NCBI GenBank assembly: GCA_001802125.1
Contig: MGZK01000015.1
Location: forward strand, 1-61,656
Direction of reading: 5' to 3'
Source of the DNA: Geobacteraceae bacterium GWC2_55_20
GTDB taxonomy: Bacteria > Desulfobacterota > Desulfuromonadia > Geobacterales > Pseudopelobacteraceae
Length of the DNA stretch: 61,656 nt
Positions 10,152 to 18,376 of this stretch are shown piece after piece. Every line of letters starts with the position of its first letter. Position 1 is the stretch's first letter. The translations under genes and the position numbers were made by a program. The notes beneath the pieces were generated by a model. The model saw only the letters and a program-made list of their open reading frames with translations, ran no database searches and was not told where the DNA came from.

Positions 10152-12119
10152 CTAAGCGGAAGGTGTGAACTTGATCCACACTTCGCCGGTTCCGCCGATG
10201 GCATGTCCGGGCGGCGGACTCTGTTCGATTGCCTTGCCGCTGCCGATCAGGCGGATGTTGATGCCGCGTTTTTCCATTACCTGCAGTACATTGCGCATGC
10301 TCATGCCCCTGAAGTTCGGCATGACCGCCCCTGCGTTTGCCGGATCCTCGATATAGCCGTCGGCATCCGGCTCGGGCCCGGTTTCGCTCTCATCCGTCTC
10401 TTCATCCTTTTTCGGTGTCTTGGCGGTCGGCATGTTGGGGGTTATCTTCAGGTATGCCAGCGTGTTCTGTGCTATTGCCTTGAAAGCCGGGGCCGCCACC
10501 ACTCCGCCATATTTGATGCCCTGCGGCTCGTCGATGATCACCGCGATCGTCAATTTCGGTTTGTCGGCGGGAACGAAACCGACAAAGGAGCCGATGCGCT
10601 TTGATGGTGAATAGGTGTGTGTGACCGGGTCAACCTTCTGTGCGGTGCCGGTCTTGCCGGCTACGCGGTAGCCATCCACCGCCGCCTTGGTGCCGGTGCC
10701 CCCTTCGCCGGTGACGGTCTCCATCATTCTGGATACTTTCTGGGCGGTTTCGGGAGATATGACCCTTCGCACTATCTGCGGCTCGAAGCGCTGGACTTCC
10801 TTGCCGCTGTCATCCAGAATCCGCTCGACCAGATAAGGCTTCATCAGCGTTCCGCCGTTGGCGATCGCCGACACCGCGGTGACCAGCTGGATGGCCGACA
10901 GGGAAACACCCTGTCCAAAGGAAATCGTGGCCAGGTCGATTCCATACCAGTTGCGCTTGATGTAGCCGGATGATTCTCCCGGCAGGTCGATTCCTGTACG
11001 TCCGCCGAAACCGAAGTTGCGAAGATAGTTCGACAGTCTTTCCTCGCCAAGTTTGAAGCCGATCTTGGCGGAGCCGATGTTGCTGGAATATTTTATGATT
11101 TCGGAGACGGTCAGACGCGAGTGGGGATGGTCGTCATGTATGGTCCGGTCGGCGATCCGGTAGTTGCCGTTTTCGCAGTTGTAGACATCGGACGGCCTGA
11201 CAACCCCCGCTTCAAGCGCCGAGGCGATTGTAAAAACCTTGAAGGTTGATCCGGGCTCGAAACTGTCAGCCACCACCCGGTTACGCAGTTGGGACAGCGA
11301 ATAGCGCGAGTAGGCGTTCGGGTTGAAGGTCGGATAATTGGCCATGGCCAGCACCTTGCCGGTGTCCGATTCCATCACCAGAGCCATGCCGCCCTTGGCG
11401 TTGCTTTCGGTCACTGCTTTGGCCAGCTCCTTTTCGGCAATGAACTGGATGGTCTTGTCCAGCGTCAACACGACACTGTTGCCGGGAGACGAGTCCTTGA
11501 TGACGGTATTCTTGATGGCGATATTCCGGCCCAAAGCGTCCCGCTCGGTGATCATGTAGCCGGTGTTGCCCAGGATGGTTCCGTCGTACTTGAGTTCGAT
11601 CCCCTCCAGGCCGTTGGGGTCGCGACCGGTGAAGCCGACCACGTGGGCTGCCGTTTCAACATTGGGATAGAAACGCTTGGACTCCGGCACGAATCCGATG
11701 CCGGGAAGCTTCATGTTCTTGATTCTGATGGCGGTGTCGGGGGGGAGCCAGCGCTCGATCCAGGTGAAGGACCTGTTGAGCGAGAGCTTTGCCGCCAGCT
11801 CCTGCCTGGGGATTCCCAAGATCGGCGCTAGCACGGCCGCAGTGCCGGCCACATCCTTGATGCGTTTTGGTTCGGCATAGCAGGAATCCATATGGATCGA
11901 TTCCGCCAGCGGAGTGCCGTTGCGGTCAAGGATGCTGCCGCGGGCCGGGGTCAGATCCACCCTGTGCTGGTGCTGTTTTTCAGCTTTCTTGACGAGCTCT
12001 TCATGCTGCAGAATCTGGAGGTAAAAGGCGCGGCCGACTACCATCAGGAACATCAGGCCGAAAAAAGTCCCGATCATTATGATCCGGATGCGGGCCCATT
12101 TTTCCCGTTCATCCTTCAT
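10152..12119 (-). CDS. ftsI: Division transpeptidase FtsI (PBP3) with C-terminal PASTA domain
   Basis: Class B penicillin-binding protein that cross-links septal peptidoglycan with FtsW. The 655-aa sequence has one membrane anchor (about residues 11-33), a dimerisation domain starting RGSILDRNGTPLAES, and the transpeptidase motifs SxxK (S291-K294, GSTFK), SSN (345-347) and KTG (489-491). A PASTA domain fills about 590-655 (MPNFRGMSMRNVLQVMEKRG), after an acidic linker. PASTA-tailed FtsI is usual in Geobacter-type bacteria but absent from the E. coli protein. Its ATG overlaps the ftsL stop (ATGA). Confidence 0.95.
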   Translation of the reverse strand: MKDEREKWARIRIIMIGTFFGLMFLMVVGRAFYLQILQHEELVKKAEKQHQHRVDLTPARGSILDRNGTPLAESIHMDSCYAEPKRIKDVAGTAAVLAPILGIPRQELAAKLSLNRSFTWIERWLPPDTAIRIKNMKLPGIGFVPESKRFYPNVETAAHVVGFTGRDPNGLEGIELKYDGTILGNTGYMITERDALGRNIAIKNTVIKDSSPGNSVVLTLDKTIQFIAEKELAKAVTESNAKGGMALVMESDTGKVLAMANYPTFNPNAYSRYSLSQLRNRVVADSFEPGSTFKVFTIASALEAGVVRPSDVYNCENGNYRIADRTIHDDHPHSRLTVSEIIKYSSNIGSAKIGFKLGEERLSNYLRNFGFGGRTGIDLPGESSGYIKRNWYGIDLATISFGQGVSLSAIQLVTAVSAIANGGTLMKPYLVERILDDSGKEVQRFEPQIVRRVISPETAQKVSRMMETVTGEGGTGTKAAVDGYRVAGKTGTAQKVDPVTHTYSPSKRIGSFVGFVPADKPKLTIAVIIDEPQGIKYGGVVAAPAFKAIAQNTLAYLKITPNMPTAKTPKKDEETDESETGPEPDADGYIEDPANAGAVMPNFRGMSMRNVLQVMEKRGINIRLIGSGKAIEQSPPPGHAIGGTGEVWIKFTPSA

Positions 12120-12457
12120 TTAACGTGAATTACCTGCAGCTCGTTCGGCAGCGCCATGCCCAGCTCATTTTTGGCAATGGTTTCGATGCGCGCCGGAGTC
12201 TTCAGCGAGGCCGCTTCCAGTTTCAGGCATTTCTGCTCCTGCTCGGCGTCTTTCAGCTGGCGGCTGACCTCGGTTATCTGCAGGTTAAGCTCAACCAGCC
12301 TGAAGCGCGACCAGACGTGGAAGACCGACACGATCGTGAACAGGATCATGCAGATCATCAGGTATTTGAATATGTCGATGCGGTGTGACGCCAGTTCCGC
12401 TCCGCCGAATGCGCGCGGTGCGGCTACCTTGCCATAATCTGCTCTTGCCTGTGCCAT
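12116..12457 (-). CDS. ftsL: Cell division protein FtsL
   Basis: Small bitopic divisome protein that with FtsB/FtsQ controls FtsWI. The 113-aa product has a short cytoplasmic N-terminus, one membrane segment (about residues 32-51, YLMICMILFTIVSVFHVW) and a periplasmic coiled coil (about 55-95). The ATG at 12457 was chosen because an AGAGG box sits eight bases upstream; codons further up are unlike the family. Identity rests on size, topology and position between rsmH and ftsI, since FtsL sequences diverge strongly. Confidence 0.85.
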   Translation of the reverse strand: MAQARADYGKVAAPRAFGGAELASHRIDIFKYLMICMILFTIVSVFHVWSRFRLVELNLQITEVSRQLKDAEQEQKCLKLEAASLKTPARIETIAKNELGMALPNELQVIHVK

Positions 12458-12488
12458 GGTGATTACCTCTTTGTACCGCTTGAATCTA

Positions 12489-12538
12489 ACCCCCCTCAAC
12501 CCATTCTTGTCATGGGATCAAACCGGGAGGGGATGGGT
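12489..12538. repeat. Nested inverted repeat between rsmH and ftsL
   Basis: The gap between rsmH and ftsL holds an outer pair CCCCTC (12492-12497) / GAGGGG (12527-12532) enclosing an inner hairpin CCCAT (12500-12504) / ATGGG (12512-12516). No T-run follows in either direction, so it is not a typical intrinsic terminator. It may be a relic of a dispersed repeat like those in murE and after ftsW, or an mRNA processing site. Confidence 0.4.
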
Positions 12539-13474
12539 TTACAACTTTTCAATGGCCCGCAACTTGGCGCTGCGTGCCCGTGGATTCTCGTCCGTTTCCT
12601 GCTGTGTCGCGGTGACCGGGCGACCGGTCAGGACTTTTACCCGCGGCTGTTTGCCGCATACGCAGAGCGGCAGCTGACGCGGGCAGGTGCATCCTTCGGC
12701 GTATTCGCGGAAGATGTGCTTGACGATGCGGTCTTCCAGCGAGTGAAACGATATGATCACGCCCCGGCCGCCCGGCTTGAGCAGGTCCAGCGCGGCGCGC
12801 ATCCCGCGTTCCAGGCTTTCCAGTTCGTGATTGACCGCAATCCGCAGCCCCTGGAAAGTGCGGGTGGCCGGATGGATGCGCTCGTCCCACTTGGCCTTGG
12901 GCACCGCGCCCTTGATGATGTCCACCAGCTGGAAGGTGGTGGTGATCGGCGACTCGTTCCGGGCGTTGACGATGAAGGCGGCGATCCGTCTGGCCCAGCG
13001 CTCCTCGCCGTATTCGCCGATAATCCGTTCCAGCTCCTGCTCCGGCAGCTCGTTGAGCAGATCGGCGGCAGTTTCGCCGCGACTGGTGTCCATGCGCATA
13101 TCCAGCGGCGCGTCCTGCTGGAAGCTGAAGCCGCGCTGGCCGGTGTCCAGCTGGTGCGAAGAGACCCCCAGGTCGAGGATGAAGCCGTCCAGCGCGGTTA
13201 TGCCCAGAGTCGCCAGGTGACCGGCCAGCCCGGCAAAGTCGCCATGCACCGGTCGGAAACGGTCTCCGAATGCCGCCAGCCGTTTTCCGGCGGCCGCCAG
13301 CGCGGTCTGGTCGCGGTCGATGCCGACCAGCAGGGCATTGGGCGCGTTTTCAAGGATCAGCAGGCTGTGGCCGCCGCCCCCCAGGGTTCCGTCCAGGTAA
13401 GTTTTGGCGTCACCGGGAGCCAGGAAGCGGATCACTTCCTCCGGCATCACCGACAGGTGGCGGAAGTCGGACAT
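12539..13474 (-). CDS. rsmH: 16S rRNA m4C1402 methyltransferase RsmH (MraW)
   Basis: SAM-dependent methyltransferase acting on C1402 of 16S rRNA at the P site. The 311-aa protein starts with [13 protein letters not shown] and has the SAM motif [11 protein letters not shown], the [13 protein letters not shown] motif, RRIAAFIV, and the C-terminal [18 protein letters not shown] and [14 protein letters not shown] signatures. Length is standard. It overlaps the mraZ stop by one base (TAATG on the minus strand), the usual mraZ-rsmH coupling. Confidence 0.98.
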   Translation of the reverse strand: MSDFRHLSVMPEEVIRFLAPGDAKTYLDGTLGGGGHSLLILENAPNALLVGIDRDQTALAAAGKRLAAFGDRFRPVHGDFAGLAGHLATLGITALDGFILDLGVSSHQLDTGQRGFSFQQDAPLDMRMDTSRGETAADLLNELPEQELERIIGEYGEERWARRIAAFIVNARNESPITTTFQLVDIIKGAVPKAKWDERIHPATRTFQGLRIAVNHELESLERGMRAALDLLKPGGRGVIISFHSLEDRIVKHIFREYAEGCTCPRQLPLCVCGKQPRVKVLTGRPVTATQQETDENPRARSAKLRAIEKL

Positions 13475-13950
13475 TACAGTCCCAGTTCGGCGGCGGCTTC
13501 AGTGCCGCTGGGGAAGTTCTTGACATCCTGGGCGCGGACCTTGTCCCACTCGGCCATGCTCCAGATCTCGATTTTGTCCATGGTGCCGACGAACTGGACT
13601 TCGCGGTCGAGCGCGGCGCTTTTGCGGAAAGTAGGCGGAATCAGAAAGCGTCCCAGTTTGTCGGCGCTGCACTCCTGAGCCGGCGAAATGATCGTGCGCA
13701 GGATGCTCTTGCGCTGTTCGGAGGTGAAACCCTTGCTGACGCGGAAATTCTCTTCGAAGACGAACCACTCGTTGTATGGGAATATCAGCAGTCCGGAGCT
13801 GTAAATGCCGCCGCCCAGATCGACCGGGACCGAGTTGGTCAGGAAGAAACGCTCGTCGCCATGCTTTTCGAGCATGACTTCCCGAAACCTGGCCGGCAGG
13901 CTGGTACGCCCCTTGGCGTCTATGGTCGTTTCGAAAATTCCTCTGAACAT
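13474..13950 (-). CDS. mraZ: Transcriptional regulator MraZ
   Basis: Ring-shaped AbrB-like DNA-binding protein that controls its own dcw operon. The 158-aa form begins [19 protein letters not shown] and has two SpoVT/AbrB-like halves; [15 protein letters not shown] is the second conserved DxxGR segment. I chose the ATG at 13950, preceded by AGAAGG, over a GTG at 13977, because the upstream start would put an operator box inside the gene and because family members begin at this Met-Phe-Arg-Gly. Confidence 0.95.
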   Translation of the reverse strand: MFRGIFETTIDAKGRTSLPARFREVMLEKHGDERFFLTNSVPVDLGGGIYSSGLLIFPYNEWFVFEENFRVSKGFTSEQRKSILRTIISPAQECSADKLGRFLIPPTFRKSAALDREVQFVGTMDKIEIWSMAEWDKVRAQDVKNFPSGTEAAAELGL

Positions 13951-13971
13951 GGCCTTCTCGTTGGCATTATT

Positions 13972-13997
13972 TTCCACAATGTTCCACTTTTTTCCAC
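13972..13997 (-). promoter_or_regulatory. Predicted MraZ operator: three GTGGAA boxes at 10-bp spacing
   Basis: On the minus strand the hexamer GTGGAA occurs exactly three times, beginning at 13997, 13987 and 13977, with a strict 10-bp period. MraZ is known in E. coli and Mycoplasma to bind direct repeats at this period (TGGG-type or AAAGTG-type boxes). The boxes lie just downstream of the predicted -10 and before the mraZ start, so bound MraZ would block initiation or early elongation. Binding is inferred. Confidence 0.75.
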
Positions 13998-14007
13998 ATT
14001 GATGAAA

Positions 14008-14036
14008 CTTATAGCCGCCGTCAAGGGTTGTGTCAA
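14008..14036 (-). promoter_or_regulatory. Sigma70-type promoter of the dcw cluster
   Basis: Minus strand: -35 TTGACA (14036-14031), 17-bp spacer, -10 TATAAG (14013-14008), a near-consensus match. Transcription would start near 14001, about 50 bases before the mraZ ATG and just ahead of the three operator boxes. Confidence 0.75.
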
Positions 14037-14089
14037 GTTAAAACATGAATTTTGTAGGAGAAAATTGTGCGTGCGGGGTTGTGGATTTC

Positions 14090-14098
14090 TGCTATAGT
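14090..14098 (+). promoter_or_regulatory. Possible extended -10 promoter for the aminotransferase gene
   Basis: TG-C-TATAGT at 14090-14098 fits an extended -10 element; no clear -35 is at the right distance. A start near 14105 would leave a leader of about 23 bases before the gene. It diverges from the dcw promoter 54 bp away. Confidence 0.45.
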
Positions 14099-14127
14099 CG
14101 GGCCGAATAAAGCGACTGGAGATACAG

Positions 14128-15300
14128 ATGAGCATGGTGCTTTCACCGCTGATAACCGCGGTCCATTTTCCACCGATTTCCGAGGTAAAAAACTGGGTCG
14201 CAACGCGTCCCTCCGGCGGTCCGGAACTGATCGACCTGTGCCAGGCGGTGCCGGATTACGCCCCGGCCCCCGAGTTGACGGAACACCTGTCCGGGCTGCT
14301 GCCCGACCCGCTCCTGTCCAAATACTCGCCGGACGAGGGTCTGCCAGAAGTGCGCGAGGCAATTTGCGGTTATTACCAGCGCAAATACGGTGCCCGGCTA
14401 TCGCCTGCCAATCTCTGTATGACTATCGGCGCCAGCCAGGCTTTCTGGCTGGCGATCGTGACCCTCTGCCGCGCCGGTGACGAGGTCGTGCTGCAGGCCC
14501 CCTGCTACTTCGATCACCCGATGGTGCTGGACATGCTCGGCATCCGCGGCGTCTGCGCGCCTTTTGTCGAGGCCGACGGCGGGCTGCCTTCCCCGGCCAC
14601 GATCGAGGGGCTGATCACGGACAGAACCAGGGCGATCCTGCTGGTCTCCCCCAGCAACCCGACCGGCGCCATCACGCCGCCGGCGGTGATCGACGAGCTT
14701 CTGGAGGTGGCCCGGCGTCACGATATCGCGCTGGTGCTGGACGAAACCTACAATGAGTTCATCCCCGGCGGCAGTCGTCCGCACGAGCTGTTCAGCGACC
14801 CGGAGTGGGGCGGAAACCTGGTGCATATCGCCTCGTTCGGCAAGACCTACGCGCTGACCGGCTACCGGGCCGGCCTGCTGGCCGCTTCCGAAGGGTTCAT
14901 CCACCACGCCCTCAAGGCCCAGGATACGATGGCGGTCTGCCAGCCGCGCATCACCCAGCACGCCGTCAAATTCGGGGTCGAAAACCTGGATGGCTGGGTG
15001 GCGGCCAACCGCGAGATGATGGCCCGCCGCCACGACCTGTTCCGGGCCGAATTCATGAAGCCGGGCAACCGTTTCCATTTGTCGTCCAGCGGCGCCTTCT
15101 TCGCCTGGGTCAGGCATCCCTTCGACGGCTGCAGCGGCCGCGAAGCCGCCAAAATACTGGTGGACCGGGCCGGCATCATCTGCCTGCCGGGCGAAGTCTT
15201 CGGCGCCGGCCTGGAGGGGTATCTGCGGCTGGCCTTCGGCAACATCCGCGAGGAGACCATCCCCGAGGCGGTGCGGCGTTTCCGGGAGCTGGCGGTGTGA
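14128..15300 (+). CDS. PLP-dependent aminotransferase, class I/II
   Basis: Fold-type I aminotransferase of 390 aa. Visible signatures are the substrate-side QAVPDY near residue 35, LSKYSPDEGLPEVREAI, the VSPSNPTGAITPP motif, LDETYNEFI with the PLP-contacting Asp/Tyr, the Schiff-base lysine in ASFGKTYALTGYRAG, and the C-terminal GYLRLAFGN with the carboxylate-binding arginine. The ATG follows GGAG at seven bases. Substrate cannot be read from sequence; aspartate, aromatic or alanine transamination are all possible. It is transcribed away from the dcw cluster and has no operon partner. Confidence 0.85.
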   Translation: MSMVLSPLITAVHFPPISEVKNWVATRPSGGPELIDLCQAVPDYAPAPELTEHLSGLLPDPLLSKYSPDEGLPEVREAICGYYQRKYGARLSPANLCMTIGASQAFWLAIVTLCRAGDEVVLQAPCYFDHPMVLDMLGIRGVCAPFVEADGGLPSPATIEGLITDRTRAILLVSPSNPTGAITPPAVIDELLEVARRHDIALVLDETYNEFIPGGSRPHELFSDPEWGGNLVHIASFGKTYALTGYRAGLLAASEGFIHHALKAQDTMAVCQPRITQHAVKFGVENLDGWVAANREMMARRHDLFRAEFMKPGNRFHLSSSGAFFAWVRHPFDGCSGREAAKILVDRAGIICLPGEVFGAGLEGYLRLAFGNIREETIPEAVRRFRELAV

Positions 15301-15352
15301 TTGTGATGCAACCGGGAAGTAGGGGGGAGTAGGGAGCGTCCGGAGTCTTTCC

Positions 15353-15396
15353 TTGTCAGAGCCAACAAATGATGTAAAATATGATTATCATATTTT
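15353..15396 (+). promoter_or_regulatory. Promoter and palindromic operator of the toxin-antitoxin pair
   Basis: -35 TTGTCA (15353-15358), 16-bp spacer, -10 TAAAAT (15375-15380). The -10 overlaps a perfect 10-bp inverted repeat with a one-base spacer, AAAATATGAT / ATCATATTTT (15376-15396), twelve bases before the antitoxin ATG. This is the layout expected for autorepression by a Phd-type antitoxin, alone or with its toxin. Confidence 0.75.
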
Positions 15397-15408
15397 GCGG
15401 AGGTTGCC

Positions 15409-15690
15409 ATGCAAACAGCGATCAGTTCAACCGAGGCGGTCAGAAATTTTTCGGAGCTACTCAACAACATCAAATACCGGGGAGATCGATATACCGTCAT
15501 CCGAGGCGGAAAACCGGCCGCATCCCTGGTTCCGGTGGAACCGCTCCGAGGTGGCGCGACCCTGGCCGACCTGCGTAAGATTGTGCAGGCCTTTCCCCAT
15601 CTGGACAGAAGTGACACCACCTTTGAAGCCGATGTCAGGGCTGCTGCAGGTTCGCAGCCTGCAACGCCCGAGGCACTGTCATGGGAGTGA
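15409..15690 (+). CDS. Antitoxin, Phd/YefM family
   Basis: A 93-aa protein with the Phd/YefM N-terminal fold: ISSTEAVRNFSELLNNIKY, then YTVIRGGKPAASLVPVEPL (about residues 1-45), which dimerises and binds DNA. The C-terminal half is the part expected to cover the toxin. It follows a GGAGG box and overlaps the toxin gene by ten bases. By analogy it neutralises the PIN toxin and represses the operon through the palindrome at 15376-15396. Confidence 0.85.
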   Translation: MQTAISSTEAVRNFSELLNNIKYRGDRYTVIRGGKPAASLVPVEPLRGGATLADLRKIVQAFPHLDRSDTTFEADVRAAAGSQPATPEALSWE

Positions 15691-16088
15691 TACTTGATTC
15701 CAGCGAGATCATCGCCCTGGAAAGAAGCCGGGGGCTGGTTGAAAGTCTGGTGGCTGACCGTGAAGACGAGCAGTTCGGTATCAGCGTGGTAACAGTGGCC
15801 GAGCTGCTCCATGGAGTCGAGCGGGCCGATACGGAAGCCCGGAGAATCAGGCGACAGGCATTCGTGGAAAAAGTGATCGAGATGATCCCGGTGTTTCCGT
15901 TTGATACCGGAGTTGCCCGAATCTACGCCAGAATATGGGCATCCCTGGTACAGCGAGGGTTCACGGTTGGGTCGCATGATCTGATTATTGCGGCGACGGC
16001 GATTTCTCTGGATTATACGGTGATTACCGCCAACCGGCGTGATTTTGAGAAGATTGATGGGTTACGGCTGGAAGTGCGGACGGCGTAG
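15681..16088 (+). CDS. PIN-domain ribonuclease toxin (VapC type)
   Basis: A 135-aa PIN-domain protein. It starts GVILDSSEIIALER, with the first catalytic aspartate at residue 6, has SVVTVAELLHGVERA carrying the conserved glutamate around residue 43, and SHDLIIAATAISLDYTVITANRRDF near 100-120 with the last acidic cluster. Such toxins usually cut tRNA or rRNA loops. Here a PIN toxin is paired with a Phd/YefM antitoxin rather than classic VapB, a frequent mix. The start overlaps the antitoxin end, so translation is probably coupled. Confidence 0.88.
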   Translation: MGVILDSSEIIALERSRGLVESLVADREDEQFGISVVTVAELLHGVERADTEARRIRRQAFVEKVIEMIPVFPFDTGVARIYARIWASLVQRGFTVGSHDLIIAATAISLDYTVITANRRDFEKIDGLRLEVRTA

Positions 16089-16143
16089 TTGATCCCCAAT
16101 TAGCTCTGACAAGTACGCCGGATAAATGTTCCATTTGGGAAGA

Positions 16144-16179
16144 TCACCGGTTCACGCGCGCGTGCGCGTGAACCGGTGA
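16144..16179. repeat. Perfect 16-bp stem, 4-base loop hairpin
   Basis: The arms at 16144-16159 and 16164-16179 are perfect reverse complements (TCACCGGTTCACGCGC and its complement) around a GCGT loop. It lies between the toxin gene and the next, AT-rich gene, with no T-run. It could end the toxin transcript, form a cruciform, or mark an exchange boundary. Confidence 0.6.
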
Positions 16180-16227
16180 ATAAGATGTTAGACAATAAAG
16201 CTGTCGAAAGACTTCCGGGAGAGAATA

Positions 16228-17409
16228 ATGAATACAAACTTGTCAATCACTTGCGAGGTTTGTGAGCAAGACACGGACTGTCGAATTGGGTACTCAAACC
16301 GGAAAATCCAACCTCTTAGCTTCGCCTGCCCTCACTGCGGGTCGCTTATGCAAGTCACACTTGATATAGCTAACGCCCCCGCATCAGACTTTCAATTCAA
16401 ATCTTGCTACCCATCGAGGAATCAACCAAAGGAACCATTCGATGGCAAAAATCCTTTTGTAAACCTGCATCTAGATTTGCCTGTTCGTTTTGGCAAGTAC
16501 ATTGCTGGGCTCACACCATTCATTGTAGCAATGCAGGACCTGAATGATCCGGCGGATATCGATCCCGAAGCAGCGATTAGGAAAATTGAATTTCACAAAC
16601 AACGATTGGAGCAGCTCAATCATTTCAGCAGCAAAGCTGATAAAATAAAAACAATAATTGGTCTTTATACAGGAAGCGATAAGCTCTTATTTAAGAAGCA
16701 AGTAGGTGATTTTCTACAAAAAGACCAAGGGACGTCCTTAAAGCCTGAAGACGTAAACGCTAGCCTTTATCAATTTGTTAGTTTTGTGTTTTTGCCTTTT
16801 GTTCATTTTAACGACGTTCAAGAGGTAGTGAACGGGTTTACAAACTTAACAACTCGTCTTCACGGAAAGCCTTTTAGTGACTTCGTGGAAAACATTGTAT
16901 CGTCCGGATTTTTGAAGGCTTTACAGAAGGACTGCCTCAAAATCTACCCAGAAGTTTACGGGGCAGAAATGCCTATGCGTCCGGCGCTGTATCTTGATCT
17001 CACCAATAAGTACGAAAAAGCAAAAACTGCCGCACGAATTTCAACAAAAGATTTTCAGTCATACAAGGATCTGTACAAAGACATCATCGAGGTTTTTGCT
17101 CGGCAGCTAATATTAATAGCTGGGATAAATAATATAATTAAAAGAGGCAGCAGTGACTCTTTCAAGGTTGTAGGTGGCGGGGCTCTAAGCTCCTTAGAAA
17201 AATTTTCTTCAAAAACACTATCGGACAAATTAAAATATTTAGATGACTGCTGGTATACAATTGATAAAGAAGCAATAGATGCCGCGATCAGAAATGCTAT
17301 TGCCCATAACAATGTTCAATACAACGAAATCACACACGGTATGTCGGGTGTCAGGCTTGCAACGGTATGTCGGGTGTCAGGCTTGCAAAGTTGCAAAGTA
17401 AGGATATAG
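16228..17409 (+). CDS. Zinc-ribbon protein with HEPN-like RxxxxH motif; 3' end formed by a transposon repeat
   Basis: I do not recognise a named family. The 393-aa product has an N-terminal zinc ribbon (C9-x2-C12 and C34-x2-C37), a mostly helical middle, and near the end RNAIAH (R355-H360), which fits the HEPN ribonuclease signature R-polar-x3-H after a long helix. The last 23 or so residues, from about G371, are encoded by two 26-bp repeats belonging to the adjoining RAYT element, so the true C-terminus was probably replaced. The gene is visibly AT-richer than its neighbours, which with the adjacent toxin-antitoxin pair suggests lateral transfer. A defence or toxin role is inference only. 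Confidence 0.6.
   Translation: MNTNLSITCEVCEQDTDCRIGYSNRKIQPLSFACPHCGSLMQVTLDIANAPASDFQFKSCYPSRNQPKEPFDGKNPFVNLHLDLPVRFGKYIAGLTPFIVAMQDLNDPADIDPEAAIRKIEFHKQRLEQLNHFSSKADKIKTIIGLYTGSDKLLFKKQVGDFLQKDQGTSLKPEDVNASLYQFVSFVFLPFVHFNDVQEVVNGFTNLTTRLHGKPFSDFVENIVSSGFLKALQKDCLKIYPEVYGAEMPMRPALYLDLTNKYEKAKTAARISTKDFQSYKDLYKDIIEVFARQLILIAGINNIIKRGSSDSFKVVGGGALSSLEKFSSKTLSDKLKYLDDCWYTIDKEAIDAAIRNAIAHNNVQYNEITHGMSGVRLATVCRVSGLQSCKVRI
17336..17387 (+). repeat. Two perfect 26-bp direct repeats at the 5' side of the RAYT gene
   Basis: Copies at 17336-17361 and 17362-17387 are identical (ACGGTATGTCGGG followed by TGTCAGGCTTGCA). They are inverted relative to the array after the transposase: the segment GGTGTCAGGCTTGCAA here faces TTGCAAGCCTGACACC at 18365. 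They also encode the tail of the upstream gene. Confidence 0.85.
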
Positions 17410-17416
17410 TTAACAC

Positions 17417-18376
17417 ATGGGAAGAAAGCCCCGAATACATTATCCCGGCGCGTTATACCATGTAATGCTCCGGGGCAACGCCGGTCAGGACATTTTCTTT
17501 GATGACACCGACCGGTGCCGCTTCTTACTACTCCTTCAGGAGGGTGTAGAACGTTTAGGATTCCGTGTCCATGCATTTTGCCTGATGACAAATCACATTC
17601 ATGTGGCACTCCAGGTAGAGGGCATCCCTCTTTCCCGAATTATGCAGAACCTGGCCTTGAGATATACCCGTTGGATAAATTGGCGACAGAAACGAAGTGG
17701 TCACGTATTTCAGGGAAGATATAAAGCGATTTTGATCGACGCTGACAGCTATCTAACTCAACTGGTGGCTTATCTGCACCTAAACCCTGTGAGAGCGCAT
17801 ATGGCTGAACAGCCGGGAGAATACCCTTGGGACAGTCATGGCGCATACTTGGGACTGCAACAGATACCATGGCTTACAACGGAAGTGGTTCTTTCTCAGT
17901 TTTCGAAACGAGTAGCAAACGCCCGGCGGCTTTTCTGTGAATTCACTCAGGGCGAAAAGGATGATGGGCATCGTCCGGAATTTCATGGTACAGGTTTGTG
18001 TGACGATCGTATTTTTGGCGAGGACAGCTTTATTGATGTGGTACTGCGGAATGCCGAAGACCGTCCGCTGGCAAAACCATCCCTCTATAGTGTTCTTGAA
18101 GGCGTTTCGACCCTGTATGATCTTGATAAAAGGGGGCTCAAAGCGCCAGGACAGGGTACAAGGATATCGGAAGCGCGTGCTATGGCCGCTTGGGGGATTC
18201 TCGAATTCTCTGATGCAACACTGACGGAACTAGGCCGTGAAATCGGTCGCGACGTCACTTCGTTGAGTTCAGCTGTTCGTCGACTGGTTGAACGTTCGAA
18301 AAAGGATAGCAAAACAGCAGAGAGGATGAATCAACTTCGGGACGGATTTGCCAAGAATGCAAGTTTGCAAGCCTGA
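17417..18376 (+). CDS. REP-associated tyrosine transposase (RAYT, Y1 HUH family)
   Basis: Single-strand DNA transposase related to IS200/IS605 TnpA. The 319-aa protein starts RKPRIHYPGALYHVMLRGN, carries the HUH pair H60-I-H62 (MTNHIHVAL) and the nucleophile tyrosine candidate Y119 in AYLHLNPVRA, followed by YPWDSHGAYLG, all RAYT signatures. The C-terminal part (about 240-310) resembles a helix-turn-helix (ELGREIGRDVTSLSSAVRRL), as in the longer RAYT subgroup. The TGA stop lies inside the right-hand repeat. No ribosome site of note; GGATA lies 12 bases upstream. Confidence 0.9.
   Translation: MGRKPRIHYPGALYHVMLRGNAGQDIFFDDTDRCRFLLLLQEGVERLGFRVHAFCLMTNHIHVALQVEGIPLSRIMQNLALRYTRWINWRQKRSGHVFQGRYKAILIDADSYLTQLVAYLHLNPVRAHMAEQPGEYPWDSHGAYLGLQQIPWLTTEVVLSQFSKRVANARRLFCEFTQGEKDDGHRPEFHGTGLCDDRIFGEDSFIDVVLRNAEDRPLAKPSLYSVLEGVSTLYDLDKRGLKAPGQGTRISEARAMAAWGILEFSDATLTELGREIGRDVTSLSSAVRRLVERSKKDSKTAERMNQLRDGFAKNASLQA

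Noticed and set aside
16144-16200. Possible integron attC site (long hairpin followed by GTTAGAC upstream of a low-GC gene)
   Set aside because: GTTAGAC at 16187 fits an R' core, but no matching RYYYAAC box lies on the other side of the stem, and no second such site is visible.
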